The notes under the pieces were generated by a model. That model searched no databases, was not told the DNA's origin, and saw only the letters and a program-made list of their open reading frames with translations. From assembly GCA_910587145.1 (NCBI GenBank), contig CAJUMH010000001.1:16465-80464 (forward strand): DNA of 64,000 nt. The letters run 5' to 3'. This DNA is from an uncultured Ruthenibacterium sp. (GTDB lineage Bacteria; Bacillota; Clostridia; Oscillospirales; Ruminococcaceae). The position numbers and the translations under genes were made by a program. Position 1 is the first letter of the stretch; each line of letters starts with the position of its first letter. Positions 9,905 to 19,839 of the stretch are shown piece by piece.

Positions 9905-11314
9905 TCATATTTTGATCGCCAGCCACTTATCGCTGCGAAAGCGCCAGCGCGTGAGCAAAAGGCGGATGGACTGATCGAGCAGAAGGCCCATCCACGCGCC
10001 CACAAGGCCCAGATCGAGCGGGTACACAAACAGCCAGCCGGAGAGCGGGCGCACGCACGCCACACTCACAAGCGATACCAGCGCCACAAATTTGGTATCG
10101 CCGCCGCCCCGCAAACAGCCGCTGTAGATCACCTGTGAAACCTGCAAAAATACGATTACGGCTATAAACCGCATGATCACGGAGCCGTAGGCCAGAATCT
10201 GCGCGTCATCGGAAAACAGGCGAAAGATCTCGCGCCCCAGTGTAGTATAAAATACCGCCAGAAGGGCCGAGCACAAAAAGCCCAGCCGCTGGCAAAAGCC
10301 GCCGTAAATTTTGGCAAGATCCGGCCGCTGCTCGCCAAGGCTCTGCCCCGCAAGCGAGACGGAGGCCACCGAAAGCCCGTCGCCAAACGCAAACGAGATG
10401 GTGATGATATTCATGCCGATCTGGTGCGCCGCAAAGGCGTTTGTGCCCAGCCGCGCCACCACCATGGTGTACATCAAAAAGCCAAAGCGCAAAAACAGCT
10501 GTTCCGCCAGCGTGGAGGAACCGATGTTGGCAATGCTGCGCAGCGTGCCGGCGTCAAAGCCGCGCTTTTCGCTGCCGTGGAATAAGTACAAAAAGCTGTC
10601 CGGATGCATCACCGAGCGCAGCGCCATGCAGCAGGCCACCGCGGTGCCGATCACCGTGGCAATGGCGGCGCCGTTCACGCCCAGCGCCGGGAACCCAAAA
10701 TGCCCGCCGATGAGCAGATAGTTGCACACAATATTCACCAGGTTCGAGGTGATGTTTGTGCGCATGGCAATCCTTGTGCTGCCCACGCCGCGCTGCGCGG
10801 CATTGATTACCATGTTCAGCACATTAAAAATCTGGCAGCCCACAATGATGCGAAAATATCCCGTGGCAAGCCCGTGCGTATCCTCGTTGGTGCCGGCAAG
10901 CCGCAGCGCGGGCTCGGCCAGCAGCAGCGCCGCCGCCGTAACAACGGCGGTAAACAGCACCGTAAGCAAAATTGCCTGCCGCAGCACGCGGTTTGCGCCC
11001 TCACGGTCTCCCTCGCCCTTGCGCCGCGCCACAATGGCGCTGACGGCAACGTTGATGGAAAGGAACAGCGCAAGGCAGATAAACTTCGGCTGGTTCGTCA
11101 GCCCGATGGCCGCAATGGCCGAAGCGCCCAGCGAGGAAACCATAATGGTATCCACCACACTGACGAGCGCCACCAAAAAAGATTCCAGCGTAGAGGGCCA
11201 CGCCACGCGCAGCGCGCGGCGCAGCAGCGTGGCGTCGCTTGGCACCTCGCCGCGCGGGGGAGTATCCTTCAAAATGCGCCGCGCGTTGAACAGCAGCGCC
11301 AAAGCCCGATCCAT
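9905..11314 (-). CDS. MATE-family efflux transporter
   Basis: This 469-residue protein has about 12 hydrophobic segments and MATE hallmarks. The first repeat contains WPSTLESFLVALVSVVDTIMVSSLG, and the second begins near SIANIGSSTLAEQLFLRFGF. These exporters push cationic drugs or metabolites out in exchange for Na+ or H+. The ATG at 11314 is preceded by AGGAG at 12 nt; an in-frame ATG at 11407 would add 31 Arg-rich residues and looks spurious. It lies about 100 nt after the Clp ATPase gene on the same strand. The substrate is unknown. Confidence 0.92.
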   Translation of the reverse strand: MDRALALLFNARRILKDTPPRGEVPSDATLLRRALRVAWPSTLESFLVALVSVVDTIMVSSLGASAIAAIGLTNQPKFICLALFLSINVAVSAIVARRKGEGDREGANRVLRQAILLTVLFTAVVTAAALLLAEPALRLAGTNEDTHGLATGYFRIIVGCQIFNVLNMVINAAQRGVGSTRIAMRTNITSNLVNIVCNYLLIGGHFGFPALGVNGAAIATVIGTAVACCMALRSVMHPDSFLYLFHGSEKRGFDAGTLRSIANIGSSTLAEQLFLRFGFLMYTMVVARLGTNAFAAHQIGMNIITISFAFGDGLSVASVSLAGQSLGEQRPDLAKIYGGFCQRLGFLCSALLAVFYTTLGREIFRLFSDDAQILAYGSVIMRFIAVIVFLQVSQVIYSGCLRGGGDTKFVALVSLVSVACVRPLSGWLFVYPLDLGLVGAWMGLLLDQSIRLLLTRWRFRSDKWLAIKI

Positions 11315-11413
11315 ATGTTCTGATATCTCCTTTTCGGCGTGCAAAAGCATCGCGGGGATCCTGTTTTGCGCGCGTTTCGCACGTTTTCTCGGCGCGCTCC
11401 GGCGCATGAGGCT

Positions 11414-13747
11414 TTATGCGCGCAGAACGATCTCGCCGTTTTCGGTGTCTACGGTAACGGCGGCCAGCGGCTCGCCCGCGATGATGCGTGCCGCGAGCGC
11501 GTCCTCCACCTCGCGGCGGATGGCGCGGCGCAGATCCCGCGCGCCGAATTTGCCGCCCTTAGCCTTCTCGCACAGCAGCTCCAGCGCGCCGTCCGTCCAC
11601 GAAAGGCCTATGCCCTTTGCGGCCAGCGGCTCCTTGTATTCGCTCAGCATCAGCGCGGCAATGCGCTGCAGCTCCTTTGGCCCCAGCGGCGCAAAGGTTA
11701 CGATCTCGTCCACGCGGCTCATAAATTCCGGCCGCAGAAAATCGCTCAGCGCCTTTAAGGCCTTGTCGCGGCTCATCTGCGCAAGGGTGCGGTTAAAGCC
11801 CGTCTCGCCCGTTTTATCGCCCGAGCCGGCGTTACTCGTCATGCAGATCACCGTATTTTCAAAGTTCACCGTGCGCCCCTGTGCGTCGTTGATCTTGCCC
11901 TCGTCCAGAATTTGCAAAAGCAGGTTCATAACATCCGGGTGCGCTTTTTCGATCTCGTCGAACAGCACTACGCTGTACGGCCGGCGGCGCACCTTTTCCG
12001 TCAGCTGGCCGGCCTCGTCGTAGCCCACATAGCCCGGCGGCGAGCCGATGAGGCGGCTGACGGTGTGTTTTTCCATATATTCCGACATATCCAGCCGAAT
12101 GAGCGGATCCACGGTATCAAACAGCTGCAGCGCAAGCTGCTTGACAAGCTCTGTTTTGCCCACGCCCGTGGGCCCCACAAAGATAAAGCTGGCCGGGCGG
12201 CGGCGCGCGGAAATATCGGCGCGGCTGCGCTTGACGGCGTTTGCCACCACATGTACGGCCTCGGCCTGCCCGATGATAACGCGGTTCAGGTTTTCTTCCA
12301 GCTGCGCAAGCCTTGTATATTCGGCCTCCTGTACCTTCGCGGCGGGAATGCCTGTCCACAGTTCGATCACCCTGGCCACATCCTCCATCGTCACGGGAAT
12401 GTCGGCCACGGCCTCGCGCTGCGCGGGCAGATCGGCCTCCAGGCGGATGATGCCCGCCTTAATCTCGGCCAGCTTCTCGTAATCCGGCCCCTCCTTCGCC
12501 TGCTCCTGCTCGGCCTCCTGCTCCTTCAGCGAGGCAAGGTGCTTTTCGGCTTCGGCCCAAGCGGCGATCTCGGGATGGCGCAGGCTGCAGCAGGCGCAGG
12601 CCTCGTCCAGCAGGTCGATGGCCTTGTCCGGCAAAAAGCGGTCGGTGATATACCGTTCAGAGAGCGTCACCGTGCTGCGCACAATGGCGTCGTCCACCTT
12701 TACATGGTGGTATTCCTCGTAATAGGAGCGCACGCCCGCAATTACCGCGGCGGCGTCGTCGATGGACGGCTCTTCAATGCGCACGGGCTGGAAGCGGCGT
12801 TCCAGCGCCTGATCCTTCTCGATATATTTGCGGTATTCGGTAAACGTTGTCGCACCGATCACCTGAATCTCGCCGCGCGAAAGCGCGGGCTTTAAGATAT
12901 TGGCGGCGTTCATCGCGCCCTCGGCGTCGCCCGCGCCCGTGATGTTGTGGATCTCGTCGATGAACAGGATCACGTTTCCGGCGGCCTTCACCTCTCCGAT
13001 CAGGCCCTTGATGCGGCTTTCAAACTGGCCGCGGAACTGCGTTCCGGCCACAAGGCTCGTCAGATCCAGAAGATAGATCTCGCGGTCGCGCAGGCGCTGC
13101 GGCACATTGCCCTCGGCAATGCGCAGAGCGATGCCCTCGGCGATGGCCGTTTTGCCAACGCCCGCCTCGCCAATCAGGCAGGGGTTATTCTTCTGCCGGC
13201 GCGATAAGATCTGGACGGTGCGGTAAATCTCCTGATCGCGGCCGATAATGCGGTCCACCTTGCCCTCGCGTGCCTTGCGGGTGAGGTTTTCGCAGTAATG
13301 ATCCAGAAACTTGCGCTTTTTGCCGGCATCGTTTTTGCTTTTTGCCTCGCGGGGCGCCTGCCTGTCGGCGTCCTTTTCCTTTTCGCCGTCGTCCTCGCGG
13401 CGGCGGCTGAAGATGCCGAACGGGAACGTGGCGTGGCCGCCCGGCTCAAAATCCTCGCCGTCCGTGTCGTCGTGTCCCTCGTCCTCGTCGGAGAGCGGCC
13501 GGCCCGACATTCTGCGCAGGATCTCTTCCGGGTCCAGATCGCCGTTTTCCATCAGGCTGCCCAGCCCGTCCTCCATCGATTCCAGATCCTTCTCGGAGAT
13601 CCCAAACTGCTTCATCATATCCTTGATGGGCGGAAGGCCCAGCTCCCGCGCGCATGAAAGGCAGTAGCCCTCGCTTTTGGTTTCGCCCGCCTCGTATTTT
13701 TGTACAAAAACGATCGCGGGGCGTTTTTTGCATCGAACACAAATCAT
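11414..13747 (-). CDS. Clp-family AAA+ ATPase with N-terminal zinc ribbon (ClpE-like)
   Basis: This 777-residue class I HSP100 unfoldase has two AAA+ modules: Walker A at 193-200 (GEAGVGKT) with Walker B in [10 protein letters not shown], and a second at 525-532 (GPTGVGKT) with Asp597-Glu598. Instead of the usual duplicated Clp N-domain it starts with a C-x2-C...C-x2-C zinc ribbon (Cys3, Cys6, Cys29, Cys32), as ClpE does, then an acidic linker. A short middle segment lies around 405-450. A GETGF loop in the second module may be the ClpP-docking tripeptide region. It is expected to unfold substrates for ClpP. No clpP or CtsR gene is adjacent. Confidence 0.9.
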   Translation of the reverse strand: MICVRCKKRPAIVFVQKYEAGETKSEGYCLSCARELGLPPIKDMMKQFGISEKDLESMEDGLGSLMENGDLDPEEILRRMSGRPLSDEDEGHDDTDGEDFEPGGHATFPFGIFSRRREDDGEKEKDADRQAPREAKSKNDAGKKRKFLDHYCENLTRKAREGKVDRIIGRDQEIYRTVQILSRRQKNNPCLIGEAGVGKTAIAEGIALRIAEGNVPQRLRDREIYLLDLTSLVAGTQFRGQFESRIKGLIGEVKAAGNVILFIDEIHNITGAGDAEGAMNAANILKPALSRGEIQVIGATTFTEYRKYIEKDQALERRFQPVRIEEPSIDDAAAVIAGVRSYYEEYHHVKVDDAIVRSTVTLSERYITDRFLPDKAIDLLDEACACCSLRHPEIAAWAEAEKHLASLKEQEAEQEQAKEGPDYEKLAEIKAGIIRLEADLPAQREAVADIPVTMEDVARVIELWTGIPAAKVQEAEYTRLAQLEENLNRVIIGQAEAVHVVANAVKRSRADISARRRPASFIFVGPTGVGKTELVKQLALQLFDTVDPLIRLDMSEYMEKHTVSRLIGSPPGYVGYDEAGQLTEKVRRRPYSVVLFDEIEKAHPDVMNLLLQILDEGKINDAQGRTVNFENTVICMTSNAGSGDKTGETGFNRTLAQMSRDKALKALSDFLRPEFMSRVDEIVTFAPLGPKELQRIAALMLSEYKEPLAAKGIGLSWTDGALELLCEKAKGGKFGARDLRRAIRREVEDALAARIIAGEPLAAVTVDTENGEIVLRA

Positions 13748-13811
13748 GATCCTGTTGCCGTCCCTTCTGAATGTTTCAAAAAACTATGCCTGTCGCCGAA
13801 GCGCGCCGTAT

Positions 13812-13943
13812 GGCGGCGGCCAATATCGCTTTGCAGAGAGCTGCACCGTCGGCCGGAAAAGGCGTGCGGCGGCGGCCGATATCTCTTTGCAGAGAGCTGC
13901 ACCGTCGGCCGGAAAGAGGCGTGCGGCGGCGGCCGGTGCCGCT
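13812..13943. repeat. 56-57 bp tandem repeat, about 2.4 copies
   Basis: Units start at 13812, 13868 and 13925 with GGCGGCGGCC and contain CTTTGCAGAGAGCTGCACCG and CCGGAAAAGGCGTGC. Each holds short inverted repeats, so the RNA could fold. It fills the gap between the Clp ATPase and CvpA genes. No ORF with a ribosome binding site is visible in it. Confidence 0.85.
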
Positions 13944-13955
13944 TCAACGATCAAA

Positions 13956-14642
13956 TCAGGTAAAAAACGGATTGTACGCCGAGAAAAGCCGATACAAAAC
14001 GCTGCCGGAAAGCGCCGCGTCGTTCAGGCCGGGCAGCGTTCCGTTCGTGATAACGACCACCGCCCACAGCAGGCACAGGCCCAGCAGCATGTGAACCAAT
14101 CCGGCCACAAACCCAACGGCAATGCCCAGCAGGCGGTTTACGCCGCCGATCACGGGAATTTTGTTCAGGTTGGTAAGCGATGCTACCAGCAGCGCCACCA
14201 GCACCCGGCACAGCACAAAGGTGGCAAAGAACAGCACCACGGTGATGAGCGGCACCACCAGCGGCGCGACAAGCTCCTCCACCACGCGCTGGGCAAGATC
14301 CGGCGCGCCGGAATGGAACAGCTCCGCGGCCCTGCCCGCGATCTCGTCTAAAAACCGCTGCGGCAAAAAGCCCGAAAGGCCGTCTAAAATTACCGTCAGC
14401 CCTCCCTCGCCCTGCTCGCGCAGCGCCTCGGCCATGCGCTCGGTAAGGCCCGATCGGAACAGCTTTTCAAATACCGCGGGCGATACGCTCCCCGAGACAA
14501 ACCACGCCAGCGCCAGCGAGACAAGGCTGCCCACAAGGCCGATGAGCCCCGCGACAAAGCCCTTTTTCGCATAGCGCAGCATTGTTGCGGCCAGCACGGC
14601 CACCAAAATTAAATCGATCAGAATTGCAGGTGTGATCTTCAT
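13956..14642 (-). CDS. CvpA-family membrane protein
   Basis: This 228-residue protein has the CvpA pattern. An N-terminal helix pair (ILIDLILVAVLAATMLRYAKKGFVAGLIGLVG) is followed by a hydrophilic middle segment of about 70 residues. Two further helices near the C-terminus include NKIPVIGGVNRLLGIAVGFVAGL, a strongly conserved CvpA stretch. CvpA-like proteins are involved in envelope homeostasis in some bacteria, but the molecular role is unsettled. The ATG at 14642 follows AAAGGA, and the upstream in-frame ATG at 14669 lacks a site. Confidence 0.88.
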   Translation of the reverse strand: MKITPAILIDLILVAVLAATMLRYAKKGFVAGLIGLVGSLVSLALAWFVSGSVSPAVFEKLFRSGLTERMAEALREQGEGGLTVILDGLSGFLPQRFLDEIAGRAAELFHSGAPDLAQRVVEELVAPLVVPLITVVLFFATFVLCRVLVALLVASLTNLNKIPVIGGVNRLLGIAVGFVAGLVHMLLGLCLLWAVVVITNGTLPGLNDAALSGSVLYRLFSAYNPFFT

Positions 14643-14719
14643 CAGTATGTCCTTTCCGGCGGGCGGCATTCCCCCGCATATTGATTCCGCAGTTTTTCCC
14701 GTCTTCCTCCCCGGGCGGC

Positions 14720-16129
14720 CTACGGTTCCTTTGCCGGGGTTTCCTCACCGGGCGGCTTCAGCTCGCTTGCCTGCCCCTGTGTGAGCAGCAGCATTTTCTG
14801 CCAGGCGGCCACCGCCGCCAGGGGCTTTTTTTCGGTTACCACCGTCCCGCAAAAGCTGCCGTCCAGCCCGTAGCACAGCACGCCGCCGTTCGTAAGCACA
14901 AAGGCGTTGGTGCGGCTGGCGGCAACGCTCTGGGCGCGCTCGTTCAAGTTGGCCGTGCCCGCCACGGCCAGCGTGGCATCCAGCACGGTAAGCTGTGTCA
15001 AAGCGCCGTGCACGCCGTCGCCAAACAGCAGCACCGCGTTTTTGTCCGCGCTCACGGCCGCGCTCTGCAGCGTAAGGCCGCCATATTCGTAGCGGTACAG
15101 CTGCGTTCCGTCCGCCGTCGCGTACACGGCCGCGAACGTATCGTAGATTACCAGCACCTCGGAGGAGGAGAGATACTGGATCTTCAGCGGCAGCCCCTGC
15201 GAATTGCGGATCGTAATGTACTCGTCTCGGTCGGTATTCATCAAATACACCGTGCCGCCCAGCGCGCCGCCCTCGGCATAAGGGCACCCCGCGGCCAGCT
15301 GCCGGTTGTCGGAGGCAAACGCCATCGCGGTGGGCAGCTCCTGCGTGCGGAACGTATAGATGTTCTGGAACATCGGGTCGTACACCAGCAGCTTCGAGCG
15401 GGTAAACACGGCCAGCGAGCCGTTCGGGCTCATGGCGCAAAGCAGGATCGCATCCTCAAATTTGCTTTCGTACAGCGTGCGGCTGCGGCTTTCTACCCGC
15501 AGCTCCTTGCCCGAGCGGTTGTAAAGGCAAACGCGCGTATTGCCCGCTGCCAGATCCGGCCTGCCGTAGCCGTGCTGAATGCGCCGCAGCTCGTTGCCGT
15601 TCGCGGCGTAAAGCACCAGATCCTGTTCTCCCACCGCCGCAAAGCCGCCGGCCAGCGGCACGGCGCTGCGAAAGCCGGACAGCGTAAACGCAATGGGGTA
15701 CCCCGCGCCGGGCGTGAGCGCGATGCCGATTGAATCGACCACGTCGCCCAGCAACGCCAGCGAGGCGCCGTACACGCCGGCAAAGCCGGCAAGAATTGCG
15801 GCAAGCACAAGGGTGAGCGCAACGGCGGCAAGGCCCGCCGCGCGCAGCTTGCGCATGCGTTTGCGCATGCGGATGCGGATAATGCGCTCGCCGCTTCCGG
15901 CGGGCACGAGCGGCGTATCGGCAGCCGGCGCATCCGGAAATGCGGCCGGGGGCACGGCAGCCGCCCCGGCCTGCGGCGCGTCGTCCCAGTAATCCCGCTC
16001 GGGCACCGTCACCTTCCGCTTTGGCGCGCGCGGCCGTGTGCGTTCCCGCTTCGGCCGCCCCGGCGGCGCGCCCGCTGCCGGCTGGTGCGCAAGGCCCTTC
16101 TCCGGCGTTTTGTGTGGCATCAGATCCAT
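14720..16129 (-). CDS. DUF5711-like membrane-anchored beta-propeller protein
   Basis: This 469-residue protein has a basic, Pro/Arg-rich cytoplasmic head of about 95 residues and one membrane helix near 97-120. The long extracellular part is made of repeated strand motifs (LVLYAANGNELRRI, SRTLYESKFEDAILLCAMSPNGSLAVFT, GGTVYLMNTDRDEYI), consistent with a beta-propeller of the DUF5711 kind common in Clostridia. The function is unknown. The start is uncertain: ATG 16129 is used here, but ATG 16183 or 16120 are possible. It follows truA on the same strand. Confidence 0.72.
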   Translation of the reverse strand: MDLMPHKTPEKGLAHQPAAGAPPGRPKRERTRPRAPKRKVTVPERDYWDDAPQAGAAAVPPAAFPDAPAADTPLVPAGSGERIIRIRMRKRMRKLRAAGLAAVALTLVLAAILAGFAGVYGASLALLGDVVDSIGIALTPGAGYPIAFTLSGFRSAVPLAGGFAAVGEQDLVLYAANGNELRRIQHGYGRPDLAAGNTRVCLYNRSGKELRVESRSRTLYESKFEDAILLCAMSPNGSLAVFTRSKLLVYDPMFQNIYTFRTQELPTAMAFASDNRQLAAGCPYAEGGALGGTVYLMNTDRDEYITIRNSQGLPLKIQYLSSSEVLVIYDTFAAVYATADGTQLYRYEYGGLTLQSAAVSADKNAVLLFGDGVHGALTQLTVLDATLAVAGTANLNERAQSVAASRTNAFVLTNGGVLCYGLDGSFCGTVVTEKKPLAAVAAWQKMLLLTQGQASELKPPGEETPAKEP

Positions 16130-16248
16130 AAATCGTATACTCTCTTTTTCGGTTTGATAGAACCGGCTTTTGAAAAACTCCATCCTCTGCCAGGCGCGCG
16201 CCGCGCGGGCCAGACCCGGCGGCGGAAGCGCCCTGAAACACGGACGCT

Positions 16249-17016
16249 TCAGGGCGATATGCCGCCCGGGCCGCTTTCCTGCGCCGGATAATTTACCCGG
16301 TACAAAAACAGCCCCTGCGGCGGCGCGGTATCCCCCGCCGCGCCGCGGCGTTTGCCCTGCAGGATCTCGGGCATGCGCTCGGGCGGCATGCGCCCCGCGC
16401 CCGCCTCCACCAGCGTGCCCACCATAATGCGCACCATATTGTAAAGATATCCGTTCGCGCACACATGAAAGGTAATGTCCTCGCCCGTGCGCCGCACGCG
16501 CGCAAAATACACGGTGCGCACGGTATCGGCCACATCGCTGCCCGCCGCGCAGAACGCCGCAAAATCGTGCGTGCCGCAAAGCGCCCCGGCCGCGCGCGCC
16601 ATGGCCGCCTCGTCCAGCGGCGCGGGCACGCGCCAGCACAGGCCGTTTTGGAACGGATCGGCGATGGAGCTGTTGTGGATGCGGTAGAGGTATTCCTTGC
16701 TTTGGGCCGAATAGCGCGCATGGAAGCCCTCCGGCACCGCATATGCGGCAGTTACCCGGATATCCTCGGGCAAAAAACGGTTCACCGCCAGCGGCAGGCG
16801 GCGCGGCTCAATGGGCTTTGGCTGAAAATAGCTCACGCAATACCCCAGCGCGTGCACGCCCGCGTCTGTGCGCGAGCAGCCCTTTACGGGCGGCCGCGTG
16901 CCGTACAGCCGCTGCAGCGCGTTCTGCAGCACCTCGCACACCGAGAGCGCGTTTTTCTGCACCTGAAACCCGTGGTATCGCGTGCCCACAAAGCGCAGTG
17001 TGATCAATACGTGCAT
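16249..17016 (-). CDS. truA: tRNA pseudouridine(38-40) synthase TruA
   Basis: The protein (255 residues from this start) isomerises uridines 38-40 in the anticodon arm of several tRNAs. It shows the family N-terminus MHVLITLRFVGTRYHGFQVQ, the catalytic Asp in GCSRTDAGVHALG, the SKEYLYRIHN segment, and the C-terminal FHVCANGYLYNMVRIMVGTLVEAG motif. The start at 17016 fits the family N-terminus and has GGAAGG 4 nt upstream; in-frame ATGs at 17028 and 17037 are alternatives. It directly follows ecfT, as in many Bacillota where ecfA1-ecfA2-ecfT-truA form one operon. Confidence 0.95.
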   Translation of the reverse strand: MHVLITLRFVGTRYHGFQVQKNALSVCEVLQNALQRLYGTRPPVKGCSRTDAGVHALGYCVSYFQPKPIEPRRLPLAVNRFLPEDIRVTAAYAVPEGFHARYSAQSKEYLYRIHNSSIADPFQNGLCWRVPAPLDEAAMARAAGALCGTHDFAAFCAAGSDVADTVRTVYFARVRRTGEDITFHVCANGYLYNMVRIMVGTLVEAGAGRMPPERMPEILQGKRRGAAGDTAPPQGLFLYRVNYPAQESGPGGISP

Positions 17017-17043
17017 GGCGCCTTCCATTTGCTGCATCCTTCC

Positions 17044-17862
17044 TCAGCCGATCCGCTCAAAAAACAGATTGCTGATCCCGATGGCCGCGAATACCAGCAC
17101 CGCCACGGCGGCGATTACAAGATCGGAGCCGTGCAGATGCAGCTGCTTTAAACGCGTGCGGCCCTCGCCGCCGTGGTAGCAGCGGCACTCCATCGCCATC
17201 GCCAGCTCGTCCGCCCGGCGAAATGCCGAGATAAACAGCGGGATCAGCACCGGGATCAGCGCCCGCACCCGCTCGCGCAGATTGCCCGAATCCAGCTGCG
17301 CGCCGCGCGCCTTCTGCGCGTTCATAATCTTGTCGGTCTCCTCGATGAGCGTCGGGATAAAGCGCAGCGCGATGGTCATCATCATCGCCAGCTCGTGCAC
17401 AGGCAGATGCAGTTTGGCAAGAGGCCGCAGCAGCTGCTCGATGGCGTCTGTCAGCACGATGGGGCTGGTGGTATACGTTAAAAGGCTCGTGCCCGCAATC
17501 AGGCAAAGGATGCGCACGGCCATTACAACGGCATAATAAATGCCCTCCCGGTAAATTTTAAAAATCCACCACGCAAGCAGCGGCTCGCCGGCGCCTGCCA
17601 TAAAAAACAGGTTCAGCACCGCCGTAAACAGAATGATGGGCAAAATCGGCTTGACGCTGCGCGCCACAAGCCTCAGCGGAAGCTTTGCCACCGCATACAG
17701 CACCGCCAGAAATACAATGGAGATCGCAAGCCCGGCCGGGTTCGAGCCCACGAACAGCATTACGATATAAGCAATGGTAAGCAGCAGCTTGACGCGGGGA
17801 TCCATTTTATGCAGCACAGAATCCCCCGGGAAGTGCTGGCCGATGGTGATGTCCCTCAGCAT
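17044..17862 (-). CDS. ecfT: Energy-coupling factor transporter membrane protein EcfT
   Basis: This 272-residue protein is the shared transmembrane scaffold of ECF vitamin and metal importers. It has several membrane helices, an ARG motif in NAQKARGAQ, and a second coupling region around FRRADELAMAMECRCYHG that touches the two ATPases. Its start overlaps the end of ecfA2 by 7 nt, so the two are translationally coupled. It works with EcfA1, EcfA2 and exchangeable substrate-binding S components; a QueT S-component-like protein is encoded at 47745-48299. Confidence 0.95.
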   Translation of the reverse strand: MLRDITIGQHFPGDSVLHKMDPRVKLLLTIAYIVMLFVGSNPAGLAISIVFLAVLYAVAKLPLRLVARSVKPILPIILFTAVLNLFFMAGAGEPLLAWWIFKIYREGIYYAVVMAVRILCLIAGTSLLTYTTSPIVLTDAIEQLLRPLAKLHLPVHELAMMMTIALRFIPTLIEETDKIMNAQKARGAQLDSGNLRERVRALIPVLIPLFISAFRRADELAMAMECRCYHGGEGRTRLKQLHLHGSDLVIAAVAVLVFAAIGISNLFFERIG

Positions 17863-18731
17863 GGCGCGCCGCCCCCCTTCGCCGCGCGCGCGGCCAAAAT
17901 GGTTTTGACGGCGTATTTAACGGTGTAAACGTCGGTATCGATCCTGAGCCCCATTTCGCGCAGGCGCAAAAAGATCTTTGTCACCTCGGGCACCGAAAGC
18001 CCCAGCTCCAGCAGCTCGGGCGCGCGGGCAAACACCCTGTCGGTATCGTCGTACATGGCGATCTCCCCGCCGGACAGCACCAGCACCTTGTCGGCAAATT
18101 TGGCAATGTCCTCCATCGAATGGCTCACCAGCACGGTGGTGGCGCCGGTCTGGCGGTGAAACTCCCTGATCTGCCCCAAAATGGCATCGCGGCCCTCGGG
18201 GTCCAGCCCGGCGGCGGGCTCGTCCAGCACCAGCAGCTTTGGCTCCATGGCCAGCACGCCCGCAATGGCCACGCGCCGCTTTTGCCCGCCCGAAAGCTCG
18301 AACGGGCTGCGCTGCAGCCACGCCTCCTCAATGCCGCAAAACGCCGCCGCCCGGCGCACGCGCGTATCAATCTCGTCTTTCTCCAGCCCCATATTGCGCG
18401 GGCCGAACGCGATGTCCTGATAAACGGTTTCTTCAAACAGCTGATATTCCGGATATTGGAACACCAGCCCCACCTGAAAGCGGAAGCGGCGGATCTGGGC
18501 GGGATCCGCCCACAGATCCTCTCCGCCGATGTACACCTTGCCGGAGGTGGGGCGGTTGATGCCGTTGAAGTGCGCGATCAGCGTCGATTTGCCGCAGCCC
18601 GTGGAGCCGATGACCCCCACGAACGCGCCTTCCTCGATTTCAAAGCTGATGTGGTTCAGCGCCACCGTCTCGTCCGGCATGCCCTGATTATAGATATAAG
18701 AAAGGTCTTCCACCTTTACCGCTGCGGGCAT
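17856..18731 (-). CDS. ecfA2: Energy-coupling factor ATPase EcfA2
   Basis: This 291-residue ABC ATPase has Walker A GSTGCGKS (42-49), Q-loop FQYPEYQLF, signature LSGGQ (146-150) and Walker B ending Asp170-Glu171. The long C-terminal extension is typical of ECF ATPases. It pairs with EcfA1 to drive vitamin or metal uptake. Its start overlaps the end of ecfA1 by 16 nt and its end overlaps ecfT by 7 nt. The full-length family fit contrasts with the enlarged EcfA1 tail next to it. Confidence 0.95.
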   Translation of the reverse strand: MPAAVKVEDLSYIYNQGMPDETVALNHISFEIEEGAFVGVIGSTGCGKSTLIAHFNGINRPTSGKVYIGGEDLWADPAQIRRFRFQVGLVFQYPEYQLFEETVYQDIAFGPRNMGLEKDEIDTRVRRAAAFCGIEEAWLQRSPFELSGGQKRRVAIAGVLAMEPKLLVLDEPAAGLDPEGRDAILGQIREFHRQTGATTVLVSHSMEDIAKFADKVLVLSGGEIAMYDDTDRVFARAPELLELGLSVPEVTKIFLRLREMGLRIDTDVYTVKYAVKTILAARAAKGGGAPC

Positions 18732-19831
18732 GCGGCCACCTCCTTTGCCTTTTGGGCGCCGTTTGCGCCCGAGGCGTTTTCTGCGCCTTGCGCGTTCCTT
18801 GCGCCTGAGGCGTTTTCCGCGCCTTGCGCGTTTCTTGCGCCCTGGTCGTTCTCCCCAGTCCGGGCGCTCGCTGCGCTTTGCGGGGCGTCCTCTTTGTTCC
18901 AGGCGCCCTCCGCACGATGCGGGGCGTCCTCTCTGTTCCAGGCGCCCTCCGCACGGTAGGGGGCGTCCTCGCTTTCCGCCGCGCCGGGCGCTTCGCGCCC
19001 CGTCAGCAGCCGGTACAGCGCCGCCGCGCAGCCCTCAATGTCAATCACGTCGTCCGGCATGGGGCAGCCCGCCGCCGTCAGCGCGTGGCACAGCTCGGCG
19101 GCCTGCGGCACGTCCAGCCGCAGCGCCCGCAGGCGGTCTACCTGGCGGAACACCTCCTTCGGCGTGCCCTCCAGCGCAATTTTCCCCTCGCTCATCACGA
19201 TCACACGGTCGGCCGTAGCGGCCTCCTCCATATAGTGCGTGATCTGCACCACCGTGATGCCGAATTCGCGGTTCAGCCGGTGCACCGTGCGCATCACCTT
19301 TTCGCGGCCGATGGGGTCGAGCATCGCGGTGGCCTCGTCCAGCACAAGGCAATCGGGCCGCATGGCCACAACGCCGGCAATGGCCACGCGCTGCTTTTGT
19401 CCGCCCGATAATTTGTGCGGGGCTTTTTCGCGGTAGTTGTAAACGCCCGCCATGCGCATGGCCTCGTCCACGCGCGCGCGCATTTCCCCGGGCGGCACGC
19501 CCAGGTTTTCCAGCGCAAAGGCGACGTCCTCCTCCACCACGGTGGCGACGATCTGGTTATCCGGGTTCTGGAACACCATCCCCACCTTCTGGCGAATTTC
19601 AAACAGCCTTTCCTCATCTGCGGTGGAGATGCCCTCCACCGTCACCGTGCCGGCGGCGGGCAGCAAAATGGCGTTGAAGTGCTTGGCCAGCGTCGATTTG
19701 CCGCAGCCGTTTGCCCCCAGCACCGCCACATATTCGCCGCGCCGCACCCCCAGCGACAGCCCGTCTACGGCGGGCCTGCCCTCGTCCGTATAGCGGAAGG
19801 TGATCTTATCCGCTTTCAGCATTTCTTTCAT
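18716..19831 (-). CDS. ecfA1: Energy-coupling factor ATPase EcfA1 with repetitive C-terminal tail
   Basis: The first 282 or so residues are a normal EcfA1: Walker A GANGCGKS (39-46), Q-loop FQNPDNQ, signature LSGGQ (141-145), Walker B with Asp165-Glu166, then the ECF C-terminal domain. Residues about 283-371 are an added Ala/Glu/Asn-rich tail made of tandem repeats: a 13-residue unit around EDAPHRAEGAWNR (about 2.5 copies) and a 12-residue unit GARNAQGAENAS (about 2.4 copies). The tail is probably disordered. The coding region overlaps ecfA2 by 16 nt, so the reading frame has been kept open through the repeats. Confidence 0.93.
   Translation of the reverse strand: MKEMLKADKITFRYTDEGRPAVDGLSLGVRRGEYVAVLGANGCGKSTLAKHFNAILLPAAGTVTVEGISTADEERLFEIRQKVGMVFQNPDNQIVATVVEEDVAFALENLGVPPGEMRARVDEAMRMAGVYNYREKAPHKLSGGQKQRVAIAGVVAMRPDCLVLDEATAMLDPIGREKVMRTVHRLNREFGITVVQITHYMEEAATADRVIVMSEGKIALEGTPKEVFRQVDRLRALRLDVPQAAELCHALTAAGCPMPDDVIDIEGCAAALYRLLTGREAPGAAESEDAPYRAEGAWNREDAPHRAEGAWNKEDAPQSAASARTGENDQGARNAQGAENASGARNAQGAENASGANGAQKAKEVAACPQR
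18738..18990. repeat. Coding tandem repeats in the ecfA1 3' end
   Basis: Two arrays lie side by side. A 36-bp unit (18760-18840 area, GCGCCTGAGGCGTTTTCCGC core) is followed by a 39-bp unit at 18882-18920 repeated from 18921. Both periods are multiples of 3 and keep the ecfA1 frame open, unlike the intergenic repeats. Confidence 0.85.
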
Positions 19832-19839
19832 ACGCTTTT

